Part shown: in pieces, positions 10,105-17,551 of the stretch
Numbering within the stretch: position 1 is the stretch's first letter
How the letters are laid out: each line of letters starts with the position of its first letter
DNA from: Flavihumibacter petaseus NBRC 106054
GTDB lineage: Bacteria; Bacteroidota; Bacteroidia; Chitinophagales; Chitinophagaceae
Assembly: GCF_000974785.1 (NCBI RefSeq)
Contig: NZ_BBWV01000001.1
Span: forward strand, 744,001-808,000
DNA length: 64,000 bases
Direction of reading: 5' to 3'
Notes under the pieces: model-generated
What the model saw: only the letters and a program-made list of their open reading frames with translations
Database searches by the model: none
What the model was told of the DNA's origin: nothing
Position numbers and translations under genes: made by a program

Positions 10105-11631
10105 ATGCCACAGCAGCCCCGCCGGACCATCGAGATCATGGACACTACGCTCCGCGATGGAGAGCAAACCAGTGGTGTTTCCTTTTCAGCTTCTGAAAAA
10201 CTGACCATTGCCCAGCTTTTGCTGACGGAAGTAAAAGTTGACAGGATTGAAGTTGCTTCTGCCCGGGTTTCCGACGGGGAGTTTGAAGCTGTCAAAAAGA
10301 TTACCAAATGGGCCAAAGCCAGCGGCCTGCTGGATAAAGTAGAAGTACTGACTTTTGTTGACGGAGAGACCTCTGTCAAATGGATGCAGCAGGCCGGGGG
10401 AAAAGTAATGAACCTGCTGACCAAAGGTTCGCTGAATCATCTCACTCATCAACTGAAAAAAACACCAGCAGAACACTTTGCAGACGTTGCAGCGGTACTG
10501 AGCCTCGCGAAGAAAAAAAATATCACCTGCAATATCTACCTGGAGGACTGGAGCAATGGCATGCGACATTCGCCTGACTATGTATACCAATACCTGGACT
10601 TCCTGGTAAAACAGCCCGTAAAACGGATCATGCTTCCCGACACGCTGGGTGTGCTTACCCCCGGTGAGGTATACCAGTATGTGTCGGCGATCGTAACCCG
10701 TTACCCGGGAATCCATTTCGATTTCCATGCACACAATGATTATGACCTGGGCACTGCCAATGTAATGGAAGGCGTCCGGGCAGGCGCGCACGGGCTTCAC
10801 CTTACCATCAATGGCATGGGTGAAAGGGCAGGTAATGCACCGCTTGCCAGCGCCATTGCGGTGATGCACGATTTCATGCCACACATAAAGACCAATGTTG
10901 CGGAAAAATCATTGTACACCGTCAGCAAACTGGTGGAAACCTTTTCCGGTTTCCGGATCCCGGTGAACAAACCAGTTGTCGGGGAGAACGTGTTTACCCA
11001 GACAGCGGGCATTCATGCAGACGGTGATAAAAAGAACAATCTCTACTTCAGTGACCTGATGCCGGAGCGTTTTGGCCGTCAGCGCAAATACGCGCTCGGA
11101 AAAACCAGCGGCAAGGCCAATATTGAAAACAACCTGAGTCAGCTGGGCATCAAGTTATCGGATGCTGACCTGAAAAAAGTGACTCAGCGGATCATTGAAC
11201 TGGGTGACCGCAAGGAAGTGGTGACACAGGCCGACCTGCCCTATATCATCGGTGATGTGTTGGACAGCAATACGATCGAGGACAAGGTGCAGATCAATAA
11301 TTACCTGCTCACCCATGCCAAGAATCTCAATCCTTCTGTCACCCTGCAGATCAGCATCGACGGGGAAACCTATGAGGAACAGGCGCAGGGTGACGGGCAG
11401 TATGACGCCTTTATGAACGCGCTCAAAAAAGTTTACAAACAAAGAAAGACCGACCTCCCGGTGCTGACGGATTACGCCGTGCGTATCCCTCCGGGCGGTA
11501 AAAGTGATGCCCTTTGTGAAACCATCATCACCTGGTCACACCATAACCGTGAATTCAAAACCCGCGGGCTCGACAGCGACCAGACGGTCTCTGCCATCAA
11601 AGCCACGCAAAAAATGCTCAACATAATTTAA
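10105..11631 (+). CDS. 2-isopropylmalate synthase / citramalate synthase-like protein with regulatory domain
   Basis: A 508-residue protein of the DRE-TIM metallolyase family that condenses acetyl-CoA with a 2-oxo acid. The N-terminal DTTLRDGEQTSGVSFS carries the catalytic Arg-Asp pair, and HAHNDYDLG provides the metal-binding His-X-His. GINGMGER-like sequence (TINGMGERAGNAP) follows. The last 130 residues form a LeuA dimerisation/allosteric domain, implying end-product feedback. It could be isopropylmalate synthase (leucine route) or (R)-citramalate synthase (isoleucine route); sequence reading alone does not separate them. Its position between leuD and leuB favours use of the shared LeuCD-LeuB enzymes. 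The next gene begins 2 bases after its stop. Confidence 0.85.
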   Translation: MPQQPRRTIEIMDTTLRDGEQTSGVSFSASEKLTIAQLLLTEVKVDRIEVASARVSDGEFEAVKKITKWAKASGLLDKVEVLTFVDGETSVKWMQQAGGKVMNLLTKGSLNHLTHQLKKTPAEHFADVAAVLSLAKKKNITCNIYLEDWSNGMRHSPDYVYQYLDFLVKQPVKRIMLPDTLGVLTPGEVYQYVSAIVTRYPGIHFDFHAHNDYDLGTANVMEGVRAGAHGLHLTINGMGERAGNAPLASAIAVMHDFMPHIKTNVAEKSLYTVSKLVETFSGFRIPVNKPVVGENVFTQTAGIHADGDKKNNLYFSDLMPERFGRQRKYALGKTSGKANIENNLSQLGIKLSDADLKKVTQRIIELGDRKEVVTQADLPYIIGDVLDSNTIEDKVQINNYLLTHAKNLNPSVTLQISIDGETYEEQAQGDGQYDAFMNALKKVYKQRKTDLPVLTDYAVRIPPGGKSDALCETIITWSHHNREFKTRGLDSDQTVSAIKATQKMLNII

Positions 11632-11633
11632 CC

Positions 11634-12710
11634 ATGGCCACCAAAAAGATTTTGATCGTGCCCGGAGATGGCATCGGACAGGAAGTGACAGCAGTAGGAA
11701 AAAAAGTACTGGATAGGATTGCTGAATTGTTTGGCCATCACTTTACGTATGATGAAGCGCTTATCGGGCATGTTGCCATTGAAGCAACAGGAAATCCCCT
11801 ACCCGATGAATCGCTCGAAAAAATGCGGCAGTCCGATGCAGTGCTGTTCGGTGCGGTAGGCCACCCCAAATATGACAATGATCCTTCTGCCAAGGTAAGG
11901 CCGGAACAGGGCCTGCTGAAAATGCGGAAGGAACTTGGCCTTTATGCCAACCTGCGCCCTATCAAATTGTTTGATGAACTGCTCGGCGCGTCCAGCATCA
12001 AGCCGGAGATTCTGAGAGGTGCAGACATCCTGTTCTTCCGGGAACTTACGGGTGACATCTATTTCGGTGAGAAGGGCCGGAAAGACAATGGAGATACGGC
12101 TTATGACCTGGCTGCATACAGCCGCTTCGAAGTTGAAAGAATTGCACGTAAAGCATTTGATGCGGCCCGCACCCGTAACAAAAAACTTTGCTCTGTCGAC
12201 AAGGCAAACGTACTGGAAACATCGCGCCTCTGGCGTGAAGTGGTTCAGAAAGTGGCACTTGATTATCCTGATGTTACCGTTGAACACCAGTTTGTGGATG
12301 CAACGGCCATGTTGCTCATCAAGGATCCGACCCGTTTTGACGTGGTGGTTACCGCAAACCTGTTTGGTGATATCCTCACCGACGAAGCGTCTCAGATCGC
12401 CGGCTCTATGGGAATGCTGGCCAGCGCTTCCATCGGCGACGGAACAGGCGTATACGAGCCAATTCACGGCTCTGCGCATGATATCACCGGAAAAGGTGTT
12501 GCCAATCCGCTCGCATCTATTCTCTCCGCTGCATTGCTGCTGGATATCTCCTTCGGTATGAAGGCGGAATCCGAAAAAGTGATCCAGGCCGTTGACCAGG
12601 TATTGAAAGCAGGTTTCCGCACCCGTGACATTGCTGATGCACAAACGCCCGCAGACAAAATTCTGGGAACAGAAGCAATGGGAAAAGCGGTGTTGCAGTT
12701 CCTATCCTAA
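11634..12710 (+). CDS. leuB: 3-isopropylmalate dehydrogenase
   Basis: A 358-residue isocitrate/isopropylmalate dehydrogenase that oxidatively decarboxylates 3-isopropylmalate to 2-oxoisocaproate with NAD. Motifs: VPGDGIGQEV at the N-terminus; the substrate-binding arginines in LGLYANLRPIK and FFRELTGDIYFGEKGR; the catalytic DKANVLETSRLWR; and the metal/NAD region NLFGDILTDEASQIAGSMGMLASAS given in shortened form as NLFGDILTDE. The segment GSAHDITGKGVANP is typical of LeuB rather than Icd. It is the last gene of the leu cluster and converges with a leftward carrier gene. No terminator hairpin with a T run is evident in the 22-base gap. Confidence 0.96.
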   Translation: MATKKILIVPGDGIGQEVTAVGKKVLDRIAELFGHHFTYDEALIGHVAIEATGNPLPDESLEKMRQSDAVLFGAVGHPKYDNDPSAKVRPEQGLLKMRKELGLYANLRPIKLFDELLGASSIKPEILRGADILFFRELTGDIYFGEKGRKDNGDTAYDLAAYSRFEVERIARKAFDAARTRNKKLCSVDKANVLETSRLWREVVQKVALDYPDVTVEHQFVDATAMLLIKDPTRFDVVVTANLFGDILTDEASQIAGSMGMLASASIGDGTGVYEPIHGSAHDITGKGVANPLASILSAALLLDISFGMKAESEKVIQAVDQVLKAGFRTRDIADAQTPADKILGTEAMGKAVLQFLS

Positions 12711-12732
12711 AGCGTTTACCCCTGACGGGTGA

Positions 12733-13824
12733 TTATGTTTTGGAAAGCCGGTGTGCCCATCCCCTGGCATAAGGTATTACGCCCAACGCCAGGAGGACTG
12801 TTCCGCAGATCACCGGGGCCAAAGGCTGCACAAAAGTTTTGCCGGCAGAAAGTATCCCCAGGATCAGCAGCGTTGACAGGGGCAGGGAGAACCCCAGCAG
12901 TAATACGGCCAGGTCAGGATCAAAACTCCTCCGCTCCTTGCTGAGGCCCAGCTGATTTTCACGCTGGTGAAAAGTCGTGATATGTGCCAATGGCCAGAAA
13001 CTTGCTGAGCTGAGCGGTATCACCAGACAAAGCAGCACCAGATTATAGTCGGTGATACGACAAACAGCAATAAGCACGGCGCTTAGCAGGAGACTGATGC
13101 CTGCCCGGAGAAACAATACCGAAACGATCAGCTTCTTCCTGCTTTCCTTCCATTGCACCGCGAGACCGATATAAAGGAGCACCAATGGGGTCATCAGCGC
13201 ACTGGTCTTATCCATCAGATCGGTGATCACCAGGGGAAGCGTACCATAATGGAGACCCAGCGACAACAGGATCAGTGCGATTGCAATCACCAGGTTGACC
13301 GGTTCCTTCACAAGGCTGAACAACAGGTACCGGACCTTACCACCCAGCGGCACGGCTTCATGGGAACTGTTGCGGAGGAACATCTGCATGGCAGCCACAT
13401 ACAGAAATATCAGCACGAAAAACTTATTGCCAACATCTGCGAGGGCTGCTAACGCCAGGCTATGTTGTCCAAGGAATTCTGCAATGAACGGAAAACAGGA
13501 TAGTCCGGGTGCCAGCGATGGTACCAGCAAAAGGATAGTCCTGCCGGCCGGGCTGTTGCGGTCGAGCCCGAACAATGGGAATGCGAGGGGCACCGTCAGG
13601 TAAATCAGCAGGTTGAATATCAGCGTCAGCAGCGGTATCAACCAGAGACTGCTGTTCACTTCCACTTTCATCAGGGCAACAAAAATGGTGGACGGCAGGG
13701 CTACGGAGAGAATAATCTCTTTGATTCCTCCAAAAGCTTCCTGGTTACGAAAGCGGCTGCGCAGCAATACCCCCGTTGCGATCAGCAGCAGGAGTGTGAT
13801 CGTCTTCTGTAATGCAATGCTCAT
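12733..13824 (-). CDS. AEC-type (auxin efflux carrier family) permease
   Basis: A 363-residue inner-membrane protein with about ten hydrophobic segments in two halves, as in the bacterial AEC/bile-acid-sodium-symporter-like superfamily (for example MdcF, MleP). Known members move malonate, malate or related organic acids; the substrate here is not known. It lies only 2 bases downstream of the exported aminotransferase gene, so the two are almost certainly co-transcribed. In that context it could export or import the 2-oxo acid partner of the transamination (inference). Confidence 0.7.
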   Translation of the reverse strand: MSIALQKTITLLLLIATGVLLRSRFRNQEAFGGIKEIILSVALPSTIFVALMKVEVNSSLWLIPLLTLIFNLLIYLTVPLAFPLFGLDRNSPAGRTILLLVPSLAPGLSCFPFIAEFLGQHSLALAALADVGNKFFVLIFLYVAAMQMFLRNSSHEAVPLGGKVRYLLFSLVKEPVNLVIAIALILLSLGLHYGTLPLVITDLMDKTSALMTPLVLLYIGLAVQWKESRKKLIVSVLFLRAGISLLLSAVLIAVCRITDYNLVLLCLVIPLSSASFWPLAHITTFHQRENQLGLSKERRSFDPDLAVLLLGFSLPLSTLLILGILSAGKTFVQPLAPVICGTVLLALGVIPYARGWAHRLSKT

Positions 13825-13826
13825 GG

Positions 13827-15011
13827 TCAGACAGTTTGGAGACTGCTGACGAAGAGTTTCATTTCATCCATGGTTCCGAGACTCACCCGGCACCATGTCT
13901 GTTGCTGGATCTCGAAGACCCGGATCCCTACCCCTTTGGCAGCCATTGCATCCAGGAATGTCTTGCCTTGCATCTGAATGGGAAACAGAACAAAATTGGT
14001 ATAGGAAGGTATGTAACGGTAGCCCAGGCGATCGAGCTCACCATAAATATATTTTTTGGCAGCTGCATTTTTCGCCTTTGTCATTGCCTGGAAATTCTGG
14101 TCGCCAAGGCTGGCAGTGGCGGCATAGATGGAAGTGTAGGCGATACCCATACCGCCGCGGGTGATCTTACCGATCCTTTCAATAAACTCCGGCTGTGCGG
14201 CAATGTATCCGACCCGTATTCCGGCAAGCCCCATGATCTTGGAAAATGTGCGTCCGATAACCACATTCTTCTTTTGGGCCAGCAATGATGCCATGGACTG
14301 TGTATCGGCTCCTTCCGCCAGTTCTATATACGCTTCATCAATAAATACAGGAACTTTTTCAGATACCCTTGAACAGAAATCATACAATTCCTTTCCATTG
14401 GTAATGGCGCCGGTGGGGTTGTTGGGATTGCAGATATAAACCAGTTTTGTATCCCCGTCAACTGCCGCTTCCATTGCTTTCAGATCATGCGACCAGTCCG
14501 CCTTGCACGGTACAGCTTTCCAGGTGGCACCAACGGCTTTGGCTACCTGAACGATCGACATATAGGTCGGGTCAGCGGAAACGATATTGCCGCCATCTTT
14601 AAAACACACCATGGCAACTTTCTCCAGCAGGTCAGATGATCCGGGCCCCATCATGATATGCGCCGCCGTTACGCCTTCCTTAGCGGCGATTTTGTCTACC
14701 AGGTCAAACAGTTCTTTCCAGGCATAACGGTTGCCTCTAACAACGGATTCGATCACTGCTTTTTGCGCAGCATCGGAAGGTCCGTAAGGATTTTCGTTGG
14801 CGTTCAGCCGTGCAGCAAGTACGGGAGGTTTGCCGGTATGCGTGGGAATTAATTCCCTGACGGAAGGGCTTCGCACAATTCGACCTTCGTCATCAAGGGT
14901 CAGGGGCTCGCTGGCGAAGGCCCCCATTTGCAGGTAGGGAAGTCCGGCCAGTGCGGTCAGGCCCAGTAATCCGGATTTGAGCAGTTTGCGGCGTTCGATG
15001 TTCTGGTTCAT
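13827..15011 (-). CDS. Tat-exported HisC-like PLP aminotransferase
   Basis: A 394-residue fold-type I aminotransferase of the histidinol-phosphate aminotransferase group. PLP-binding features: NPNNPTG at residues 195-201, FIDEAY with Asp225, and Lys258 within RTFSKIMGLAGIRVGY as the Schiff-base lysine. Unusually, it begins with MNQNIERRKLLKSG and a hydrophobic stretch (about residues 13-32), a twin-arginine-type signal. Tat export would carry the folded, cofactor-loaded enzyme to the periplasm. It is not near other his genes and lies between an APC permease (63 bases upstream) and an AEC carrier. Histidine biosynthesis is therefore unlikely; the amino acid substrate is unknown. Confidence 0.85.
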   Translation of the reverse strand: MNQNIERRKLLKSGLLGLTALAGLPYLQMGAFASEPLTLDDEGRIVRSPSVRELIPTHTGKPPVLAARLNANENPYGPSDAAQKAVIESVVRGNRYAWKELFDLVDKIAAKEGVTAAHIMMGPGSSDLLEKVAMVCFKDGGNIVSADPTYMSIVQVAKAVGATWKAVPCKADWSHDLKAMEAAVDGDTKLVYICNPNNPTGAITNGKELYDFCSRVSEKVPVFIDEAYIELAEGADTQSMASLLAQKKNVVIGRTFSKIMGLAGIRVGYIAAQPEFIERIGKITRGGMGIAYTSIYAATASLGDQNFQAMTKAKNAAAKKYIYGELDRLGYRYIPSYTNFVLFPIQMQGKTFLDAMAAKGVGIRVFEIQQQTWCRVSLGTMDEMKLFVSSLQTV

Positions 15012-15074
15012 GCTTTGGTTAATTTGAATGCGTTACCACAGCAGGAAATCGTTGAGGCAATTAAATATAAGTAA

Positions 15075-16385
15075 TTATTCCTTCTTCCGCTTCTTCCAGA
15101 CGTTCCAGACATAGAAAGGCGTTCCGCAGATGAGGAGCAGAAAACCCCAGTAGACCGTCTCCTGGCCCGCACCGCTCATGGCCCAGATCGAATAGAGAAA
15201 TGCAGTTCCGCCGAGCACCAGTGCGCCAATCCAGCTGATCCGTGAATATGGCCGCTCCAACCGAAGAAGGATATACGCTGCAGCGCAAAGGATATACGGA
15301 AAAAGGTTAGCAAACGTCGAGAGGAGGATCAGGTACCGGAATTGCTCCACCAGTGCCTTCTGGTAATTCATGTACATCAGCACACTCACAAATACACTTG
15401 ACAGCACAATGCCAGACTGAGGAACACCGTATTTGTTCTGGCGTGCAAAAAACGAAGGGAACAAATTATCCCGTGCGATGGCTTGCGGGATCTGCCCCTG
15501 CACCAGGATCCAGCCATTCAATGCGCCGAATGCTGCAATGGCCACACCTGCACTGATCCAGTAAGGTGCTGCGGGTCCGAAGATCACTGCGCCCGCATCT
15601 GCAAACGGCGTGACCGACGCTTTCAGCTGTTCAGCCGGTATCATCCCCACGATACTTAGACTGCTTAGCAGGTAGATTCCGATCACTAATAGTGTGCCCA
15701 GCAGGGTCGCTTTCGGTATCACCCGTTGAGGGTCCTTTACTTTGTCGCCCGGAATCGTTGCACATTCAATACCCAGCAGGGCAAAAAAACTCAGTGTGGC
15801 TGTCGCCGTTATTGCAGTCAGGTACGATTGCCCGCTACTGTTGAAGGGATGAAAATTTTCAGCGCGGATAAAGAACAATCCGGCGATTCCGATCAGCAAC
15901 AGGGGAATGATCTTGAGCAGCGTGGTGATCAGTTGCATTCTTCCGGATGCCACGATACCCAGTGTATTTACCCAGGTTAGCAGCCAGATGGCGCACAGGC
16001 CAGTCAGGATTGACCATAATGCGCTTGTTGCCAGTACCGGAAAAAAGGTGCTCAGGGCACTCACCAGGGAAACAGCGATCGCGGCATTGGTGCTCCAGAT
16101 GGAGATCCAGTATCCCCAGGCAACGAGGAAGCCTGCAAAATCACCAAAGCCTTTATGTGCAAAAGCGTAAGGCCCTCCTACTGCACCGGGCAGCAGCCGG
16201 CTGAGGCGGCTGAAGACCATCGCAATGACGAGTGCACCGGCAGAAGAAAAGATCCATCCCAACAGGCTGATGCTGCCATAGGCAGCGAGTGCTGAAGGCA
16301 GCAGGAATATTCCCGCACCGATCATGTTGCCCACCACAAGTGATGTTGCAGCAGCTTGTCCCAGTTTTTTTTCGCCGGTTAGCAT
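15075..16385 (-). CDS. APC-family amino acid permease/antiporter (AdiC-like)
   Basis: A 436-residue inner-membrane transporter with about twelve hydrophobic segments. The start matches the APC superfamily: TM1 contains VVGNMIGAGIFLLP, the unwound G[ST]G-like substrate site, and a conserved GGPYAFAHKGFG follows in the TM2-TM3 region, as in the arginine/agmatine and related antiporters. It ends in a basic tail. It is the first gene of a leftward trio with the exported aminotransferase and the AEC carrier. It probably exchanges an amino acid or amine across the inner membrane, but the substrate is not determined. Confidence 0.85.
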   Translation of the reverse strand: MLTGEKKLGQAAATSLVVGNMIGAGIFLLPSALAAYGSISLLGWIFSSAGALVIAMVFSRLSRLLPGAVGGPYAFAHKGFGDFAGFLVAWGYWISIWSTNAAIAVSLVSALSTFFPVLATSALWSILTGLCAIWLLTWVNTLGIVASGRMQLITTLLKIIPLLLIGIAGLFFIRAENFHPFNSSGQSYLTAITATATLSFFALLGIECATIPGDKVKDPQRVIPKATLLGTLLVIGIYLLSSLSIVGMIPAEQLKASVTPFADAGAVIFGPAAPYWISAGVAIAAFGALNGWILVQGQIPQAIARDNLFPSFFARQNKYGVPQSGIVLSSVFVSVLMYMNYQKALVEQFRYLILLSTFANLFPYILCAAAYILLRLERPYSRISWIGALVLGGTAFLYSIWAMSGAGQETVYWGFLLLICGTPFYVWNVWKKRKKE

Positions 16386-16444
16386 AGAGGGTAAGATACA
16401 ATTTAAAATTTGTGATAACTTATGGCTTCTTTCAACTATCGCCT

Positions 16445-17551
16445 ATGTCTTCAAGACGTCTTTTCCTCCATAAGCTGACCGCAGGTCTCGCCACTATTCC
16501 CTTCCTATCATGGGACGAAGTTCCTGTACTGACGGAGGCTGTAAAAGTTCCCCGTCCGCTAAATGTCGCCATCATGGGTCTCGGCGGTTATGGCACAATG
16601 GTGGCTAATGCCATGAGGGCCTGCAAAAAAGCAAAGCTCAATGGTGTGATCAGCGGCACACCGTCCAAGATCAGCGACTGGCAGACACGGTATCGTATAC
16701 CCGAAAAGAACTGTTACAACTACGACAATTTCGACAATATTGCCAGCAACCCTGATATTGATGCCGTATATGTCATTACACCGAATGGCTTGCACAAAGA
16801 CCAGGTCATCAGGGTTGCCAAAGCTGGCAAACATGTGATCTGTGAGAAGCCGATGGCAGTGAATGCGAAGGAAGGCCAGGAGATGGTAGACGCATGCAAA
16901 AAAGCCAATGTCAAACTGCTCGTCGGATACCGCATGCATTTTGAACCCAAAACCCTGGAGATCATCCGGCTCAGAAAAGCCGGTGAACTGGGAAAGATCA
17001 TGTTCTTCCAGGGCCTCAGCGGGTTCACGATCGGTGATCCGAAACAATGGCGGCTGAACAAAGCGCTGGCAGGAGGCGGTTCATTGATGGATATCGGCAT
17101 CTACGCGGTGAATGGTGCGCGGTACATGGTTGGAGAAGAACCGGTTTGGGTCACAGCAGAAGAGACTAAAACGGATCCGGTAAAATTTGCCGAGGGGGTG
17201 GATGAGACCATCCAGTTCCAGTTTGGTTTTCCCAGTGGTGCAATAGCGTCATGTTTAAGTTCCTACAATATCAGCTACCTCGACAGGTTTTTCCTTTCCG
17301 GCGATAAAGGGTTCGGAGAATTATATCCGGCTACCGGTTATGGTCCCATCATGGGTCGCACCAACAAGGGAGAGTTGAGTTTCCTGCATGTTACCCACCA
17401 GACAGTACAAATGGAGGAAATGGCAGATATTATTCTCAATGGTAAGACGCCCATCGTTCCGGTGGATGGCGAAGAGGCCGTAAAGGATTTAAAAATCATG
17501 GATGCTATTTACCTTGCTGCGAAGACCGGTAAAAAAATCCCGCTGAAATAA
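16445..17551 (+). CDS. Tat-exported Gfo/Idh/MocA oxidoreductase
   Basis: I take the ATG at 16445 (368 residues) because it places a twin-arginine signal, MSSRRLFLHK plus a hydrophobic stretch, at the very N-terminus; a GTG 33 bases upstream in frame is possible. The mature part has the Rossmann motif MGLGGYGTMV, the EKP motif (ICEKPMAV) and GGGSLMDIGIYAVNGARY, as in periplasmic glucose-fructose oxidoreductase, which is exported folded with bound NADP. The substrate is unknown. It is divergent from the permease gene and its stop codon directly abuts the stop of the GH31 gene on the other strand with no gap. Confidence 0.88.
   Translation: MSSRRLFLHKLTAGLATIPFLSWDEVPVLTEAVKVPRPLNVAIMGLGGYGTMVANAMRACKKAKLNGVISGTPSKISDWQTRYRIPEKNCYNYDNFDNIASNPDIDAVYVITPNGLHKDQVIRVAKAGKHVICEKPMAVNAKEGQEMVDACKKANVKLLVGYRMHFEPKTLEIIRLRKAGELGKIMFFQGLSGFTIGDPKQWRLNKALAGGGSLMDIGIYAVNGARYMVGEEPVWVTAEETKTDPVKFAEGVDETIQFQFGFPSGAIASCLSSYNISYLDRFFLSGDKGFGELYPATGYGPIMGRTNKGELSFLHVTHQTVQMEEMADIILNGKTPIVPVDGEEAVKDLKIMDAIYLAAKTGKKIPLK

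Noticed and set aside
9482-10111. Long open frame on the minus strand over leuD (about 209 codons)
   Set aside because: It lies exactly opposite a clear leuD gene, its translation has no signal or known motif, and such frames are common opposite GC-balanced genes.
11799-12644. 281-codon open frame opposite leuB
   Set aside because: A shadow of leuB; the Cys/His/Phe-rich translation has no domain and no independent promoter or context.
13827-15011. Histidine biosynthesis gene hisC
   Set aside because: The fold is right, but the Tat-like signal and the transporter neighbours, with no other his genes, argue against a biosynthetic HisC.
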